NCBI GenBank assembly: GCA_025351965.1
Contig: JANXUX010000349.1
Coordinates: 1-32,174, forward strand
Length of the DNA stretch: 32,174 bases
DNA from: Actinomycetes bacterium
Lineage (GTDB): Bacteria; Actinomycetota; Acidimicrobiia; Acidimicrobiales; Ilumatobacteraceae
Direction: 5' to 3'
Shown: positions 16,691 through 26,785 of the stretch, piece after piece
Position numbering within the stretch: the first letter of the stretch is position 1
Layout of the letters: each line of letters opens with the position of its first letter
Made by a program: the position numbers and the translations under genes
Notes under the pieces: generated by a model
The model's input: only the letters and a program-made list of their open reading frames with translations
Databases searched by the model: none
What the model was told of the DNA's origin: nothing

Positions 16691-16795
16691 CTGAGCGAAG
16701 CTACCGGAGGTGCTCCGCCTGTGAACCTTCGGTCGTCGGGCACAGCGGCCGAGGTCGGTCGATCCGGCTGACCTGGCCGGAACTACAGTGCGGAC

Positions 16796-17845
16796 GTGCG
16801 TAGCCCACGAGATTTCTTCAAGCCGCTGGCCGTCGGAGCACCCGAACCGCTTCGCGAGATCCCCTTCAAGCCGAGTCGGGTCATCCACTTCTTCCCGCCG
16901 GCGAACGCGAAGATGGTCGCCAAGCTGCCCGACATCATCCCGACCGTCGACATCCTGCTCGGCAACCTCGAAGACGCCGTGCCGATGGCGGACAAGGAAG
17001 CTGCTCGCGCCGGCCTGGTCGAGGTCGGTAGGACCGTCGACATGGGCACCACCCAGTTGTGGACCCGGGTCAACAGCCTCGATTCGCCGTGGGGTCTCGA
17101 CGACCTGACCACGCTCGTCACCGAGATCGGCGACACGCTCGACGTGATCATGATCCCCAAGGTCGAGGGCGCCGAGGACATCCACTACGTCGACCGCCTC
17201 CTCGCCCAGCTCGAGGCCAAGGCCGGGCTCACCAAGCCGATCCTGGTCCATGCGATCCTCGAGACCGCCCGCGGGATGGTCAACGTCGAGGAGATCTGCG
17301 GTGCGTCACCGCGCATGCAGGGCCTGTCGCTCGGACCGGCCGATCTCGCCGCCAACCGGCGGATGAAGACCACTCGTGTCGGCGGTGGACACCCTGATTA
17401 CGTGGTGCGCGTCGACCCCGACGCCGCCGATCCCGACGCTCCCCGGGCCACGTTCCAGCAGGATCTTTGGCACTACACGATCGGCCGGATGGTCGATGCC
17501 TGTGCGATGCACGGCATCCTTCCGTTCTACGGCCCGTTCGGCGACATCAAGGACGTCGTGGCGTGCGAGGACCAGTTCCGCAACGCTTACCTGCTCGGGT
17601 GCGTCGGCGCCTGGAGCCTGCACCCCGTCCAGATCGAGATCGCCAAGCGGGTGTTCAGCCCCCGGCCGAGCGATGTCGCCCAGGCTCAACGCGTGGTCGA
17701 CGCGATGGGCGACGGCACCGGCGCAGTCATGCTCGATGGGAAGATGGAGGACGACGCCTCGGTCAAGCAGTGCAAGGTCGTCCTGCAGCTCGCCCATGAT
17801 CTCGCCGAGCGCGATCCCGAGCTCGCTGCGGCGTACGGGTTCTGA
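16796..17845 (+). CDS. HpcH/HpaI aldolase/citrate lyase family; L-malyl-CoA/beta-methylmalyl-CoA lyase-like
   Basis: [45 protein letters not shown]...[20 protein letters not shown]...[35 protein letters not shown]. Confidence 0.85.
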   Translation: MRSPRDFFKPLAVGAPEPLREIPFKPSRVIHFFPPANAKMVAKLPDIIPTVDILLGNLEDAVPMADKEAARAGLVEVGRTVDMGTTQLWTRVNSLDSPWGLDDLTTLVTEIGDTLDVIMIPKVEGAEDIHYVDRLLAQLEAKAGLTKPILVHAILETARGMVNVEEICGASPRMQGLSLGPADLAANRRMKTTRVGGGHPDYVVRVDPDAADPDAPRATFQQDLWHYTIGRMVDACAMHGILPFYGPFGDIKDVVACEDQFRNAYLLGCVGAWSLHPVQIEIAKRVFSPRPSDVAQAQRVVDAMGDGTGAVMLDGKMEDDASVKQCKVVLQLAHDLAERDPELAAAYGF

Positions 17846-17852
17846 GTCCGTC

Positions 17853-18755
17853 ATGACCGACTCGAGTCCCAACCACACCAACGGCGATCCGACCCTTCGC
17901 CCGCGTCGCTCGGTGCTGTACATGCCGGCCGCCAACGAACGCGCCCTCGAGAAGGCCAAGACCCTGCCCGCCGATGCCATCATCTTCGACCTCGAGGACG
18001 CCGTCGCGCCGGACGCGAAGATCGCGGCGCGCGCGAACGCCGTCGCCGCAACCTCGTCGGGCGAGTACGGCAACCGCGAGCTGACGATCCGCTGCAACGG
18101 CCTCGACACCGAATGGGGCCGAGACGACCTCGTTGCTGCCTCGGTGTCGGGCGCATCCGCCGTCGTCATCCCCAAGGTCGGATCGATCGAGACGGTGCAC
18201 TCCGTCGCGTCGATCCTCGACCTCGCCGGCGCTCCCCCGGCAATGGCCATCTGGGCGATGATCGAGACGCCGACGGCGATCTTCGACGTGCGCCAGATCG
18301 TGCGCCACCACCGCGTCTCGGTGCTCGTGATGGGCACCAATGATCTCGCCCGCGAACTGCGCGCCGCTCTGGTGCCCGGCCGGCACCCGCTGCTCCCCCA
18401 CCTCGCCACCGCGCTCGCCTCCGCCCGGGAGTCCGGCAAGGTCATCCTCGACGGTGTCTACAACGACGTCAAGGACGCCGAGGGCTTCCGCGCCGAGTGT
18501 GTGCAGGGCGCCGAGATGGGCTTCGACGGCAAGACCCTGATCCACCCCGGCCAGGTCGAGATCTGCAATGACGTGTGGGCACCCACCGACGACGAGGTCG
18601 TCCACGCCAGGCGGGTCATCGACGCCTTCGACGAGGGCCTGCGTGAGGGTCGCGGTGTCGTCACCGTCGACGGCCGGATGATCGAGAACCTCCACGTCGC
18701 CAACGCCCGCCGCGTGCTCGCCGTCGCCGACGCGATCGGCTCGCTGAACAGCTGA
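17853..18755 (+). CDS. CoA ester lyase (CitE-like; citramalyl-/malyl-CoA lyase or malyl-CoA thioesterase-like)
   Basis: RRSVLYMPAANERALEKAKTLPADAIIFDLEDAVAPDAK, VVIPKVGSIETVHSV, AMIETPTAIFDVRQI, GFDGKTLIHPGQVEICNDVWAPT. Confidence 0.9.
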   Translation: MTDSSPNHTNGDPTLRPRRSVLYMPAANERALEKAKTLPADAIIFDLEDAVAPDAKIAARANAVAATSSGEYGNRELTIRCNGLDTEWGRDDLVAASVSGASAVVIPKVGSIETVHSVASILDLAGAPPAMAIWAMIETPTAIFDVRQIVRHHRVSVLVMGTNDLARELRAALVPGRHPLLPHLATALASARESGKVILDGVYNDVKDAEGFRAECVQGAEMGFDGKTLIHPGQVEICNDVWAPTDDEVVHARRVIDAFDEGLREGRGVVTVDGRMIENLHVANARRVLAVADAIGSLNS

Positions 18756-18767
18756 CGCTGCTCGATC

Positions 18768-18786
18768 CGCCACCGACGTGGTGGCG
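18768..18786. terminator. Hairpin between convergent genes, candidate terminator
   Basis: CGCCACC-GACGT-GGTGGCG, 7 bp perfect stem, no clear T-tract. Confidence 0.45.
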
Positions 18787-18812
18787 AATGCGGGAGCGCT
18801 GGCGGGATCAGC

Positions 18813-21043
18813 TCAGACGAGGGCCGGCTGGCAGTCGTCGTCAGTGATGGTCGCGACGGGGCCACGTCCCGCCTCGTACTCGGGCTCGGGGAGGCCGATG
18901 CCACCCTCGATGTCCAGGTTCGGCAAGAGGCGATCGAGCCAGCCCGGCAGCCACCAGTTCCAGTCGCCGAGCAGCTTCATCGTCGCTGGAACGAGGACGG
19001 TGCGGACGATCGTGGCGTCGATGAACACCGCGACGGCCAGGCCGACGCCGAACATCTTGATCGTCGGCTCGTCACCGAGGATGAACGAACCGAACACGCA
19101 GATCATGATCAGCGCTGCCGAGGTGATGACCCGGGCGGTGGCCGAGATGCCCTCGACAACGGCAGCAGTGGAGTCCTTGCGGTGCAGGTACTCCTCACGC
19201 ACTCGGGACAGCAGGAAGACCTCGTAGTCCATCGAGAGCCCGAAGAGGATCGCGAACATCATCATCGGCAGGAACGACACGATCGGCACCGTCTCCTTCA
19301 GGCCGATGACGTCCTTCATCCAGCCCCATTGGAAGATGGCGACGATGATGCCGTAGGCCGAGCCGATCGAGAGCAGGTTCATGACGGCGGCCTTGATCGG
19401 CACGGCCACCGAGCGGAAGACCATCATCAGCAACAGGATCGAGAGCCCGATGACCGCTGCGATGAACCAGGGCAGGCGGCCGGAGATCTTGTCGGAGAGA
19501 TCGATCGAGACAGCGGTCTGGCCGCCGACGTACACGTGCGCACCGGGGATGTCGGCGAGCGCAGTCGGGATCACGTCGTTGCGCAGACGGTGCACGAGCG
19601 TGGCCGTCGCGCTGCCCTGCGGTGCCGACTTCGGCGTCACCTGGATGATCGCGGCGGTGCCGTCCTGGTTGGCCTGGACCGGTGACACGGACTGCACGTC
19701 GGGATCGAGCGCAACGGCGTCGGTCAACGGGGTCAGCGAATCTGCGCTCGTACCGCTGTCGAGCTCGATCGAGAGCAGCAGCGGACCGTTGAAGCCCGGC
19801 CCGAAGCCTTTGGACAGGAGGTCGTAGGCCCGGCGGGTCGTCACCTCGGTGGACTTGGTGCCGTTGTCGACCATACCGAGGCGCAAGCTGAACAGCGGCG
19901 CGGCGAACGTCCCGAGCACGACCACGCCGCCGACGAGGTAGCGGACCGGGTGGCGCGAGACGTGGCGGCTCCAACGGTGCCATCCGCTTTCCTTGGCCAC
20001 GTGTGCGGGATCGAGATCGCGGGCCGCCTGCTTCTTCGCCGCACGCCTGCTGACCTTGTCGATCTTGTGCCCGGCGAAGCCGAGCAGCGCCGGCAGCAGC
20101 GTCAGCGAGATGGCAACCATCACGAGCACGGTCATCCCGGACATCAACCCCATCCAGGTGACGTTGGGGATGCCGGCGATGGCCAGGCCGCAGATTGCGA
20201 TGACGACTGTGATGCCGGCGAACAGCACGGCGGAACCGGACGTCGCGATCGAGCGACCGGCTGATTCCTCGACGGTCATGCCGAGGCGGAGGTTCTCCCG
20301 GTGACGGGTGACGATGAAGAGCGCGTAGTCGATGCCGACGCCCAGACCGATCATCGTTGCGAGCACCGTGGCGATGTCGTTGATGTTCGCGACAGCGGAG
20401 ATCAGCGTGATCAGGCCGATACTGGTCGCGAGGCCGAGCAGCGCGGTACCGATCGGCAGGCTCATCGCGACCACCGAGCCGAACGCGATCAACAAAACGA
20501 TGACCGCGGCAGCGAGGCCGATGATCTCCTGACCACCGGGTGGCGCGTTGGTGGCCGCCGTCGGCAGCTCTCCGCCGAGCTCGATCTGGACGGCACCGGA
20601 GGCGGAGGCTTTGATCGTCGTGTCGAGTGCGTCGTACGCCTCGGTCTTGATGTCGCCGACGGACTTGCTGTACTGCACCTCGACGAAGCCGATACTGCCG
20701 TCAGCAGAGCTGCGCAGCTCACCGACGCCGCTGACGTTCGGCTGCGCCGTCACATCCATCACCACCGAATCGACGACTGCCCGTGCTGCGGTGTCGGCGA
20801 GCGAACCCGACGTGGCCTCGAACACGATCTGCGCCGACGTACCGGATGCGGCGGGGAATCGCTCGACGAGTACGTCGGCGCCTTCTGCGACTCGACCCCC
20901 GGCACGGAGAACTTGTTCGACGCCTCGCCACCGGCGAGCTGACCGAAGACGGTTGCGAGCACGGCGAAGGCGACCCACGCGATCGTGACCCGTCGTCGAT
21001 TGCGAACGCACCACCGGCCGAGCCGATACAGAAGGTTTGTCAT
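18813..21043 (-). CDS. MMPL family RND-type transporter, reading frame interrupted by a single-base frameshift near the N-terminus (about 20877-20883)
   Basis: ORF 18813..21014 carries the MMPL body (FGLSMDYEVFLLSRVREEYL, GLGVGIDYALFIVTRHREN). The N-terminus MTNLLYRLGRWCVRNRRRVTIAWVAFAVLATVFGQLAGGEASNKFSVPGVESQKA lies in another frame (ORF 20759..21079). Confidence 0.85.
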
Positions 21044-21053
21044 GTTCTGACTA

Positions 21054-21088
21054 TGTGTCATAGACTGACACAATGACAACCAGTGTCA
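21054..21088. promoter_or_regulatory. Operator-like inverted repeats between divergent MMPL and TetR genes
   Basis: TGTGTCA-TAGAC-TGACACA (21054-21072, 7-bp perfect arms) and TGACA-ACCAG-TGTCA (21074-21088, 5-bp perfect arms). Confidence 0.75.
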
Positions 21089-21112
21089 CCGAAGTCACAG
21101 GAGGCCCACACG

Positions 21113-21748
21113 ATGCGGATTAACCTCTGCGACATGCCTGGGGGCACACTGCGCGAGCGCCAGCGCGCCGAGACGCGCACACTGATCCTCGACGCTGCCC
21201 TGACGCTGTTCGACGTCAACGGCTACGAGCACACCACGGTCGAGGACATCGCTGATGCGGTGGGTATCTCGTCCCGGACGTTTTTTCGGTACTTCGACTC
21301 CAAGACCGCGCTGCTCTTCGACCATGGTCCGAGCCGAAGCAGCGACCTCCACGTCGCCAAGAACAGCGAGATGCTCGCGGCGATCGTTGCCCGGCCGGCC
21401 GCGGAGACCATCAGCGAGGCCCTCATGGCCGTGCTGCGCGAGCGCCTCGGGCAGATGTTCGATTCCGACGGGCTGAAGCTGCGCCAGTTGCGAGTCATCC
21501 TCGCCGAGCCGGCCCTGCGGGTGCAGGCCCAGGACAGCTTCCACGAGCGCCGGCCGGACCTGGCCAAGGCGTTCGCCCTTCGGCTCGGCCAGCACCCCGA
21601 CGACCTCGCGCCACGCGTGCTGGCAGCGGCGTTCACGGAGGCGATCTGGATCATCCTCGAGCGATGGGCCGCCGACGGCGCTGCTGCGGAACGCCTCCCG
21701 GACCTCATCGACGAGGCCTTCGCCGCGGTCAGCGCTGGACTGGGCTGA
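21113..21748 (+). CDS. TetR family transcriptional regulator
   Basis: RERQRAETRTLILDAALTLFDVNGYEHTTVEDIADAVGISSRTFFRYFDSKTALLF; SD AGGAGG upstream of ATG 21113. Confidence 0.93.
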   Translation: MRINLCDMPGGTLRERQRAETRTLILDAALTLFDVNGYEHTTVEDIADAVGISSRTFFRYFDSKTALLFDHGPSRSSDLHVAKNSEMLAAIVARPAAETISEALMAVLRERLGQMFDSDGLKLRQLRVILAEPALRVQAQDSFHERRPDLAKAFALRLGQHPDDLAPRVLAAAFTEAIWIILERWAADGAAAERLPDLIDEAFAAVSAGLG

Positions 21749-21769
21749 CCCCTGGACGTCGACCGGGCT

Positions 21770-22438
21770 CTACAACTCGGAGCGGAACAGGTCGAGCACG
21801 CGTCGCCAGGCCGTCGACGATGCTTCGGCGTCGTAGACCTCGGGACGGGTGTCGTTGAAGAAGGCGTGGTCGACGTCGGGGTAGACCAACAGGGTTGCGT
21901 CCTTACCCTGCGAGCGCAACTGGGTCTGCAGGGCCTCAGCGTTCTCGGGCGTGAAGAAGTGGTCGTCGGCTGCGTAGTGGCCTTCGACCTTGGCGGCCAG
22001 CTGTGACCAATCCGGCTGGGCGGTCTCCCACGGGATGAGTCCATAGAACGGCGCCGTGGCCGCCACGGCATCGGGGCGCTTGCACGACACGACGAGCGCC
22101 AGCCCGCCACCCATACAGAACCCGACAACACCCACCTTGGTGCGGCCCGTGCGGCGCTGCAGTTCGTCGATCGCGCCGGACATGTCCTTGCTCGCCTCGT
22201 CGATGTTCATCGCCATCATCAGTTTGCCGGCTCCGTCGGGCTCGGTCGTGGTGACGCCGTGGTAGAGGTCGGGCGCGAGCGCGGTGAAGCCCGCAGCTGC
22301 GAAGCGGTCGGCGACGTCCTTGATGTGATCGTTGAGACCCCACCACTCCTGGATCACCAACACGCCGGGCCCGCTGTCTCCCGCCACGTACCCGTCAGCC
22401 GTCCCACCGTTGCTCGCGAACTCGATCATCTGACCCAT
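21770..22438 (-). CDS. Dienelactone hydrolase family protein
   Basis: GPGVLVIQEWWGLNDHIKDVADRFAAAGFTALAPDLYHG, VGVVGFCMGGGLAL, YPDVDHAFFNDTRPEVYDA. Confidence 0.95.
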   Translation of the reverse strand: MGQMIEFASNGGTADGYVAGDSGPGVLVIQEWWGLNDHIKDVADRFAAAGFTALAPDLYHGVTTTEPDGAGKLMMAMNIDEASKDMSGAIDELQRRTGRTKVGVVGFCMGGGLALVVSCKRPDAVAATAPFYGLIPWETAQPDWSQLAAKVEGHYAADDHFFTPENAEALQTQLRSQGKDATLLVYPDVDHAFFNDTRPEVYDAEASSTAWRRVLDLFRSEL

Positions 22439-22563
22439 CTTTCCGACTGTACCCCTCACTCGATCGGTGTGTTCGAGCGGGGTCTGTGGCAGCACGATGA
22501 ATGTTTGTGCGGTAACAGAACGTGGTCTGTACCGCTCCTCGTGTATCGAATACGATGCGACCC

Positions 22564-23916
22564 ATGACCGCGCTCGACGCCCCTCCCTCTTCTGCCTACC
22601 TCAACGATCGCAGCCATGTCTTCCACAGTTGGTCGTCGCAGGGGGCTCTCACGCCGCTCGTGGTCACCGGTGGCGAGGGGAGCTGGTTCTGGGACGAGAA
22701 CGGCAATCGCTACCTCGACTTCTCCAGCCAGCTGGTCAACGTCAACATCGGCCACCAGCACCCCAAGCTCGTCGCCGCGATCCAGGAGCAGGCCGGCAAA
22801 CTCTGCACGATCGCACCGTTCCACGCCAACGAGCAGCGCAGCGAGGCGGCCCGTCTGATCGCCGAGCTCGCCCCCGGCGACCTGAACATGGTCTTCTTCA
22901 CCAACGGTGGCGCCGAAGCCACGGACAACGCGATCCGGATGGCGCGGATCTACACCGGTCGCCAGAAAGTCATGGCCACCTACCGCAGCTACCACGGAGC
23001 GACCGGCGGCTCGATCGCCGTCACGGGTGACCCGCGACGTTGGCCGAGCGAGGCCGGCGTGTCCGGCGTCGTCCACTTCTACGGTCCCTACGCGTACCGG
23101 AGCAGCTTCTACAGCGAGACCGAGGAGCAGGAGTCCGAGCGCGCCCTCGCCCACCTGCGCGAGACCATCATGGTCGAGGGCCCGCAGACCATTGCGTGCA
23201 TCATCCTCGAGAGCGTCGTCGGCACGAACGGCATCCTGATCCCGCCACCCGGTTACCTCCAGGGCGTGCGCGACATCTGCGACGAGTTCGGCATCGTCTA
23301 CATCGCCGACGAAGTGATGGCCGGCTTCGGCCGCTGCGGCGAGTGGTTCGCAGTCGATCACTGGGACGTCACACCGGACCTGATCACATGGGCCAAGGGC
23401 AGCAACAGCGGCTACGTGCCGATCGGCGGCGTGGTCATCAGTCAGAAGATCGCCGACACGTTCAAGGACAAGCAGTACCCCGGCGGCCTCACCTACAGCG
23501 GCCATGTGCTCGGCTGCGCGAGCGTCGTCGCGAGCATCAACATCTTCAAGGAAGAGGGCATCATCGAGCACGCGCGGATGCTCGGCACCGACATCATCGG
23601 ACCTGCGCTCGCGAAGCTCGCCGCCAAGCACCCCTCCGTCGGCGAGGTGCGCGGCCTCGGTGTCTTCTGGGCGCTCGATCTGGTCAGCAACGCCGAGACC
23701 CGCAAGCCGCTGGTTCCGTACAATGCCGCCGGCGCTGCAGCTGCACCGATGAACGAGCTCGCCGCGGCGTGCAAGGCCCGCGGCCTGTGGCCCTTCACCC
23801 ACTTCAACCGGATGCACATCGTGCCGCCGATCAACACCCCGGTCGACGAAGTCCTCCAGGGCATCGCGATCATCGACGAGGTCCTGGACCTCGCCGATGC
23901 CCGTTACGAGGGCTGA
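22564..23916 (+). CDS. Class III PLP-dependent aminotransferase (aspartate aminotransferase family/omega-aminotransferase)
   Basis: YLDFSSQLVNVNIGHQHPKLVAAI, VFFTNGGAEATDNAIRMAR, SYHGATGGSIAVTGDPRR, VYIADEVMAGFGRCGEWFA, WAKGSNSGYVPIGGVVIS. Confidence 0.93.
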   Translation: MTALDAPPSSAYLNDRSHVFHSWSSQGALTPLVVTGGEGSWFWDENGNRYLDFSSQLVNVNIGHQHPKLVAAIQEQAGKLCTIAPFHANEQRSEAARLIAELAPGDLNMVFFTNGGAEATDNAIRMARIYTGRQKVMATYRSYHGATGGSIAVTGDPRRWPSEAGVSGVVHFYGPYAYRSSFYSETEEQESERALAHLRETIMVEGPQTIACIILESVVGTNGILIPPPGYLQGVRDICDEFGIVYIADEVMAGFGRCGEWFAVDHWDVTPDLITWAKGSNSGYVPIGGVVISQKIADTFKDKQYPGGLTYSGHVLGCASVVASINIFKEEGIIEHARMLGTDIIGPALAKLAAKHPSVGEVRGLGVFWALDLVSNAETRKPLVPYNAAGAAAAPMNELAAACKARGLWPFTHFNRMHIVPPINTPVDEVLQGIAIIDEVLDLADARYEG

Positions 23917-24386
23917 GCCTCGCTCGAGTCGTCTCCACCGTCGACGGCGTCGCTGAGCGCGTCGTCGCCGACGGTGTCATCTGAATCCGAATCGTCGACG
24001 AGCGGGGGCGGCGCCCAGTGCGGCCGCTCCCCCGTCTCGAACTCGGTGAGCTCGGCCAGGGCGTGCCGGTACGCCGCCTCGGCGTCGGCCATCTTCTGGC
24101 GAGGGCGGCCGTCGGCGCGCAGCTGCCGGATCAACGCTGCGGCCGACTCCTTCGCCGCCAGCAGCGCTGCGCCGTGGCGCGTGTTCGCCGCGGCGATGTC
24201 CTGACGCTCGCGTTCGGCTCGATCGGCTGCCTCGTGAGCCTTCACGCTCTGGACGAAGAGCCGCGTGGCGCGTGCCTGCTCGGACTCGACGGCTGCCGCA
24301 GCGGGTGCCGCCGATGTGGTCGGCTGGGTCTGCACGGCATGACCGCCGATCGACCGCTGTTCCTTGGTGCGATTGCGTTTCGGCAT
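23904..24386 (-). CDS. Hypothetical protein, Ala/Glu/Arg-rich, likely coiled-coil with acidic tail
   Basis: MPKRNRTKEQRSIGGHAVQ...AHEAADRAERERQDIAAANTRHGAALLAAKESAAALIRQL...VDDSDSDDTVGDDALSDAVDGGDDSSE. Confidence 0.6.
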   Translation of the reverse strand: MPKRNRTKEQRSIGGHAVQTQPTTSAAPAAAAVESEQARATRLFVQSVKAHEAADRAERERQDIAAANTRHGAALLAAKESAAALIRQLRADGRPRQKMADAEAAYRHALAELTEFETGERPHWAPPPLVDDSDSDDTVGDDALSDAVDGGDDSSEAQPS

Positions 24387-24445
24387 GGTCGCGAACTTAA
24401 CCAGATCGACGGACCCGGGAACCAGCCGCAGGGTTTCGCCGTCTG

Positions 24446-25288
24446 ATGTTCATGCTCCGCTCCATCCTCCGCCGCCGCCGACACTCCCCGCTCCTGGCAC
24501 TCGTCGTACTCGCCACGGTCGGTGCCGCAGCGTGCGGGAGCAGCGTCAGCCGCACCGATCCAGCGCCGACGTACCCGACGAGCAGCGATATCGCTCTCGT
24601 CCGCATCGGTCGAGACGGCAACCTGCCCCAGCTGGTCATCGGTGGCGACGGCTGGGTCTACTTCCCCAGCGCCGAGTCGCCGACGGGTGGCGTGTCCACA
24701 TCCGACTCGGCATCCGGGTTCGTCGGCTCGGGCCGCGTGTCCAGTCGGCCGGCGGCCATTCCGGCTCCACCCGAACCGACTCCCGTCGAGCGTCGTCGGC
24801 TGACACCGGCCGGCATCGCGATCGTGATGGACCTCGCCGACGAGCTCGGTCTGCTCGCCACACCGGGTCCGTACGAGGATCCCGGCATCACCGACATGAG
24901 CACCACCGATGTCACCCTGGTCGACGGCGCCGGCACCTACGTGCACGATGCGTCTGCGCTGGGGTTCGACGACGAGACGGGCAACCGCAAGGATCTGCTC
25001 GACTTCGTCACGGCCGTCGGTGATCTCCGGTCCCTGGTCGGCTCGGACAACCTCGGCCCTGCTGAGGCATACGTGCCGGAGCTGTTCGCCGTCTCCATCG
25101 GCGGCGCGGCCTACAGCGCCGACGGACCCGCAGACTGGCCCGCCGGAGTCGCTCTCGAGGAGGGATGCATCCGCCTCCCGGTCGCCGAGTTCCCGACCGG
25201 CGTGGCGGGCATCTACGTCGCCGATGTCGATGGCACCGCGACCCGGATCACGGTGGTGCCCGATCTGCCGGGCGACGACTGCGGCTGA
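24446..25288 (+). CDS. Hypothetical lipoprotein
   Basis: MFMLRSILRRRRHSPLLALVVLATVGAAACGSSVSRTD: signal peptide with lipobox-like VGAAAC. Confidence 0.7.
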   Translation: MFMLRSILRRRRHSPLLALVVLATVGAAACGSSVSRTDPAPTYPTSSDIALVRIGRDGNLPQLVIGGDGWVYFPSAESPTGGVSTSDSASGFVGSGRVSSRPAAIPAPPEPTPVERRRLTPAGIAIVMDLADELGLLATPGPYEDPGITDMSTTDVTLVDGAGTYVHDASALGFDDETGNRKDLLDFVTAVGDLRSLVGSDNLGPAEAYVPELFAVSIGGAAYSADGPADWPAGVALEEGCIRLPVAEFPTGVAGIYVADVDGTATRITVVPDLPGDDCG

Positions 25289-25368
25289 GCACGTCGGGAT
25301 CCGGCGCGTGGCTCCGACATCACGGTGACGGCTCGCCAGGTGTGCGAGCATCGAACCCTGGAGGATCC

Positions 25369-26028
25369 ATGTCCAAGCTCCGAGTCCACAGTTTCTCGAT
25401 GTCCATCGACGGTTTCGCCGCCGGGCCGCACCAGAGCCTCGACGACCCCCTCGGTGTGGGCGGCCAACGGGTGCACGAGTGGGTCTTCGCCTCCCCCAGC
25501 GGGCGACGGATGTTCGGTGAAGACGTCCCAGCCGACGAGCCGGATGGCATCGACGACGACTTCTTCGCACGCGGTGTCACGAACATCGGCGCCACCATCA
25601 TGGGGCGCAACATGTTCGGTCCGGTGCGTGGCGCGTGGCCGGACCTGTCGTGGACCGGTTGGTGGGGCGACGAGCCGCCGTACCACCACGACGTGTTCGT
25701 GCTCACCCACCACGCACGGCCGTCACTGAGCATGCAGGGCGGCACCACGTTCCACTTCACCGCCGACCCGATCGACCTCGTCCTCGCCCGCGCGGTGGAG
25801 GCAGCGGACGGCGCCGACGTGCGTCTCGGCGGCGGCGTCTCGACCGTGCAGCAGTACCTGCGCGCTGGCCTCGTCGACGAGCTCCACGTCGCCATCGCGC
25901 CGACCCTGCTCGGCGAGGGAGAGCGGCTGTTCGAGGGCGTCAGCGCCGCGATCGCCGGGTACGAGTGCACCGAGTTCGTCAGCTCGGCGCTGGCGACCCA
26001 CGCCGTTCTGACCCGCCGTATGTCGTGA
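25369..26028 (+). CDS. Dihydrofolate reductase family protein (RibD C-terminal-like)
   Basis: MSKLRVHSFSMSIDGFAAGPHQSLDDPLG..., TIMGRNMFGPVRGAWPD, DVRLGGGVSTVQQYLRAGLVDELHVAIAPTLLGEGERLFEG. Confidence 0.93.
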   Translation: MSKLRVHSFSMSIDGFAAGPHQSLDDPLGVGGQRVHEWVFASPSGRRMFGEDVPADEPDGIDDDFFARGVTNIGATIMGRNMFGPVRGAWPDLSWTGWWGDEPPYHHDVFVLTHHARPSLSMQGGTTFHFTADPIDLVLARAVEAADGADVRLGGGVSTVQQYLRAGLVDELHVAIAPTLLGEGERLFEGVSAAIAGYECTEFVSSALATHAVLTRRMS

Positions 26029-26046
26029 CCACAATGGCGGCCGTGC

Positions 26047-26763
26047 TCAGCTGAGGCGGGCCACCTGGTCGCCCACCGCGAGCCGGCCGGCGGATCGGAC
26101 CAGCGCGCCGACACCGAGGAATGAGCCGCGATCGCGGTTCACGGTGCGCAGCACTTCGAGGTCGCGCTCGATACCCGCCGGCTGCGGGCGGGTGATCATC
26201 ATGCAGCGGTCGATCTGTTTGATCACCTCGAGCGTCGTGCCGCCGGCGCGGACCGTGGCCCCGACCAGCGCGTCCTCATCGCCACCGCTGACGAGCACGT
26301 TCGGACGGAAGCGGCGCACGGGCCAAGCGCCGAGCGTGGCCTCACCGATGACCGACACCCGTGCCTTGGCCGAGTCATGGAACGCTCCTCGCGGCCCGTT
26401 CCACGTGTGCCAGTCGCTGTCAGCTTCTCGCTCGGCGTCGTCGGCGATCTCGTAGACCACGCGCGCCGTGTCGTCGGCCGCGGCGACGAGCGCGACGTCA
26501 CGCCCGATCCAGGCCGACAGCACGTCATCGGAGTCGGTCTCGACGCCGTCGGGCATCCGCACAACGGCGTGGCCGTCGACGAGGTGGCCGGACGCGAACA
26601 GCAGCGACGGCTCGCGGCGCGCGGTGAGGGTGAGTCCCGTCGTCAGATCGCGCAGCGCGAACGTGCGGTCGCCGGCCAGCCCCAGCTCGGCAACGTCCAC
26701 CGCTTCGAGCGACTCCCCCTGCATCGACTTGACCGGATACCTCCACAGCTGGATCACGCGCAT
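26047..26763 (-). CDS. MOSC domain-containing protein
   Basis: MRVIQLWRYPVKSMQGESLEAVDVAELGLAGDRTFALRD..., RRFRPNVLVSGGDEDALVGATVRAG, CMMITRPQPAGIERDLEVLRTV. Confidence 0.93.
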   Translation of the reverse strand: MRVIQLWRYPVKSMQGESLEAVDVAELGLAGDRTFALRDLTTGLTLTARREPSLLFASGHLVDGHAVVRMPDGVETDSDDVLSAWIGRDVALVAAADDTARVVYEIADDAEREADSDWHTWNGPRGAFHDSAKARVSVIGEATLGAWPVRRFRPNVLVSGGDEDALVGATVRAGGTTLEVIKQIDRCMMITRPQPAGIERDLEVLRTVNRDRGSFLGVGALVRSAGRLAVGDQVARLS

Positions 26764-26785
26764 CGGCACAGTCTCGCCGATCGGG

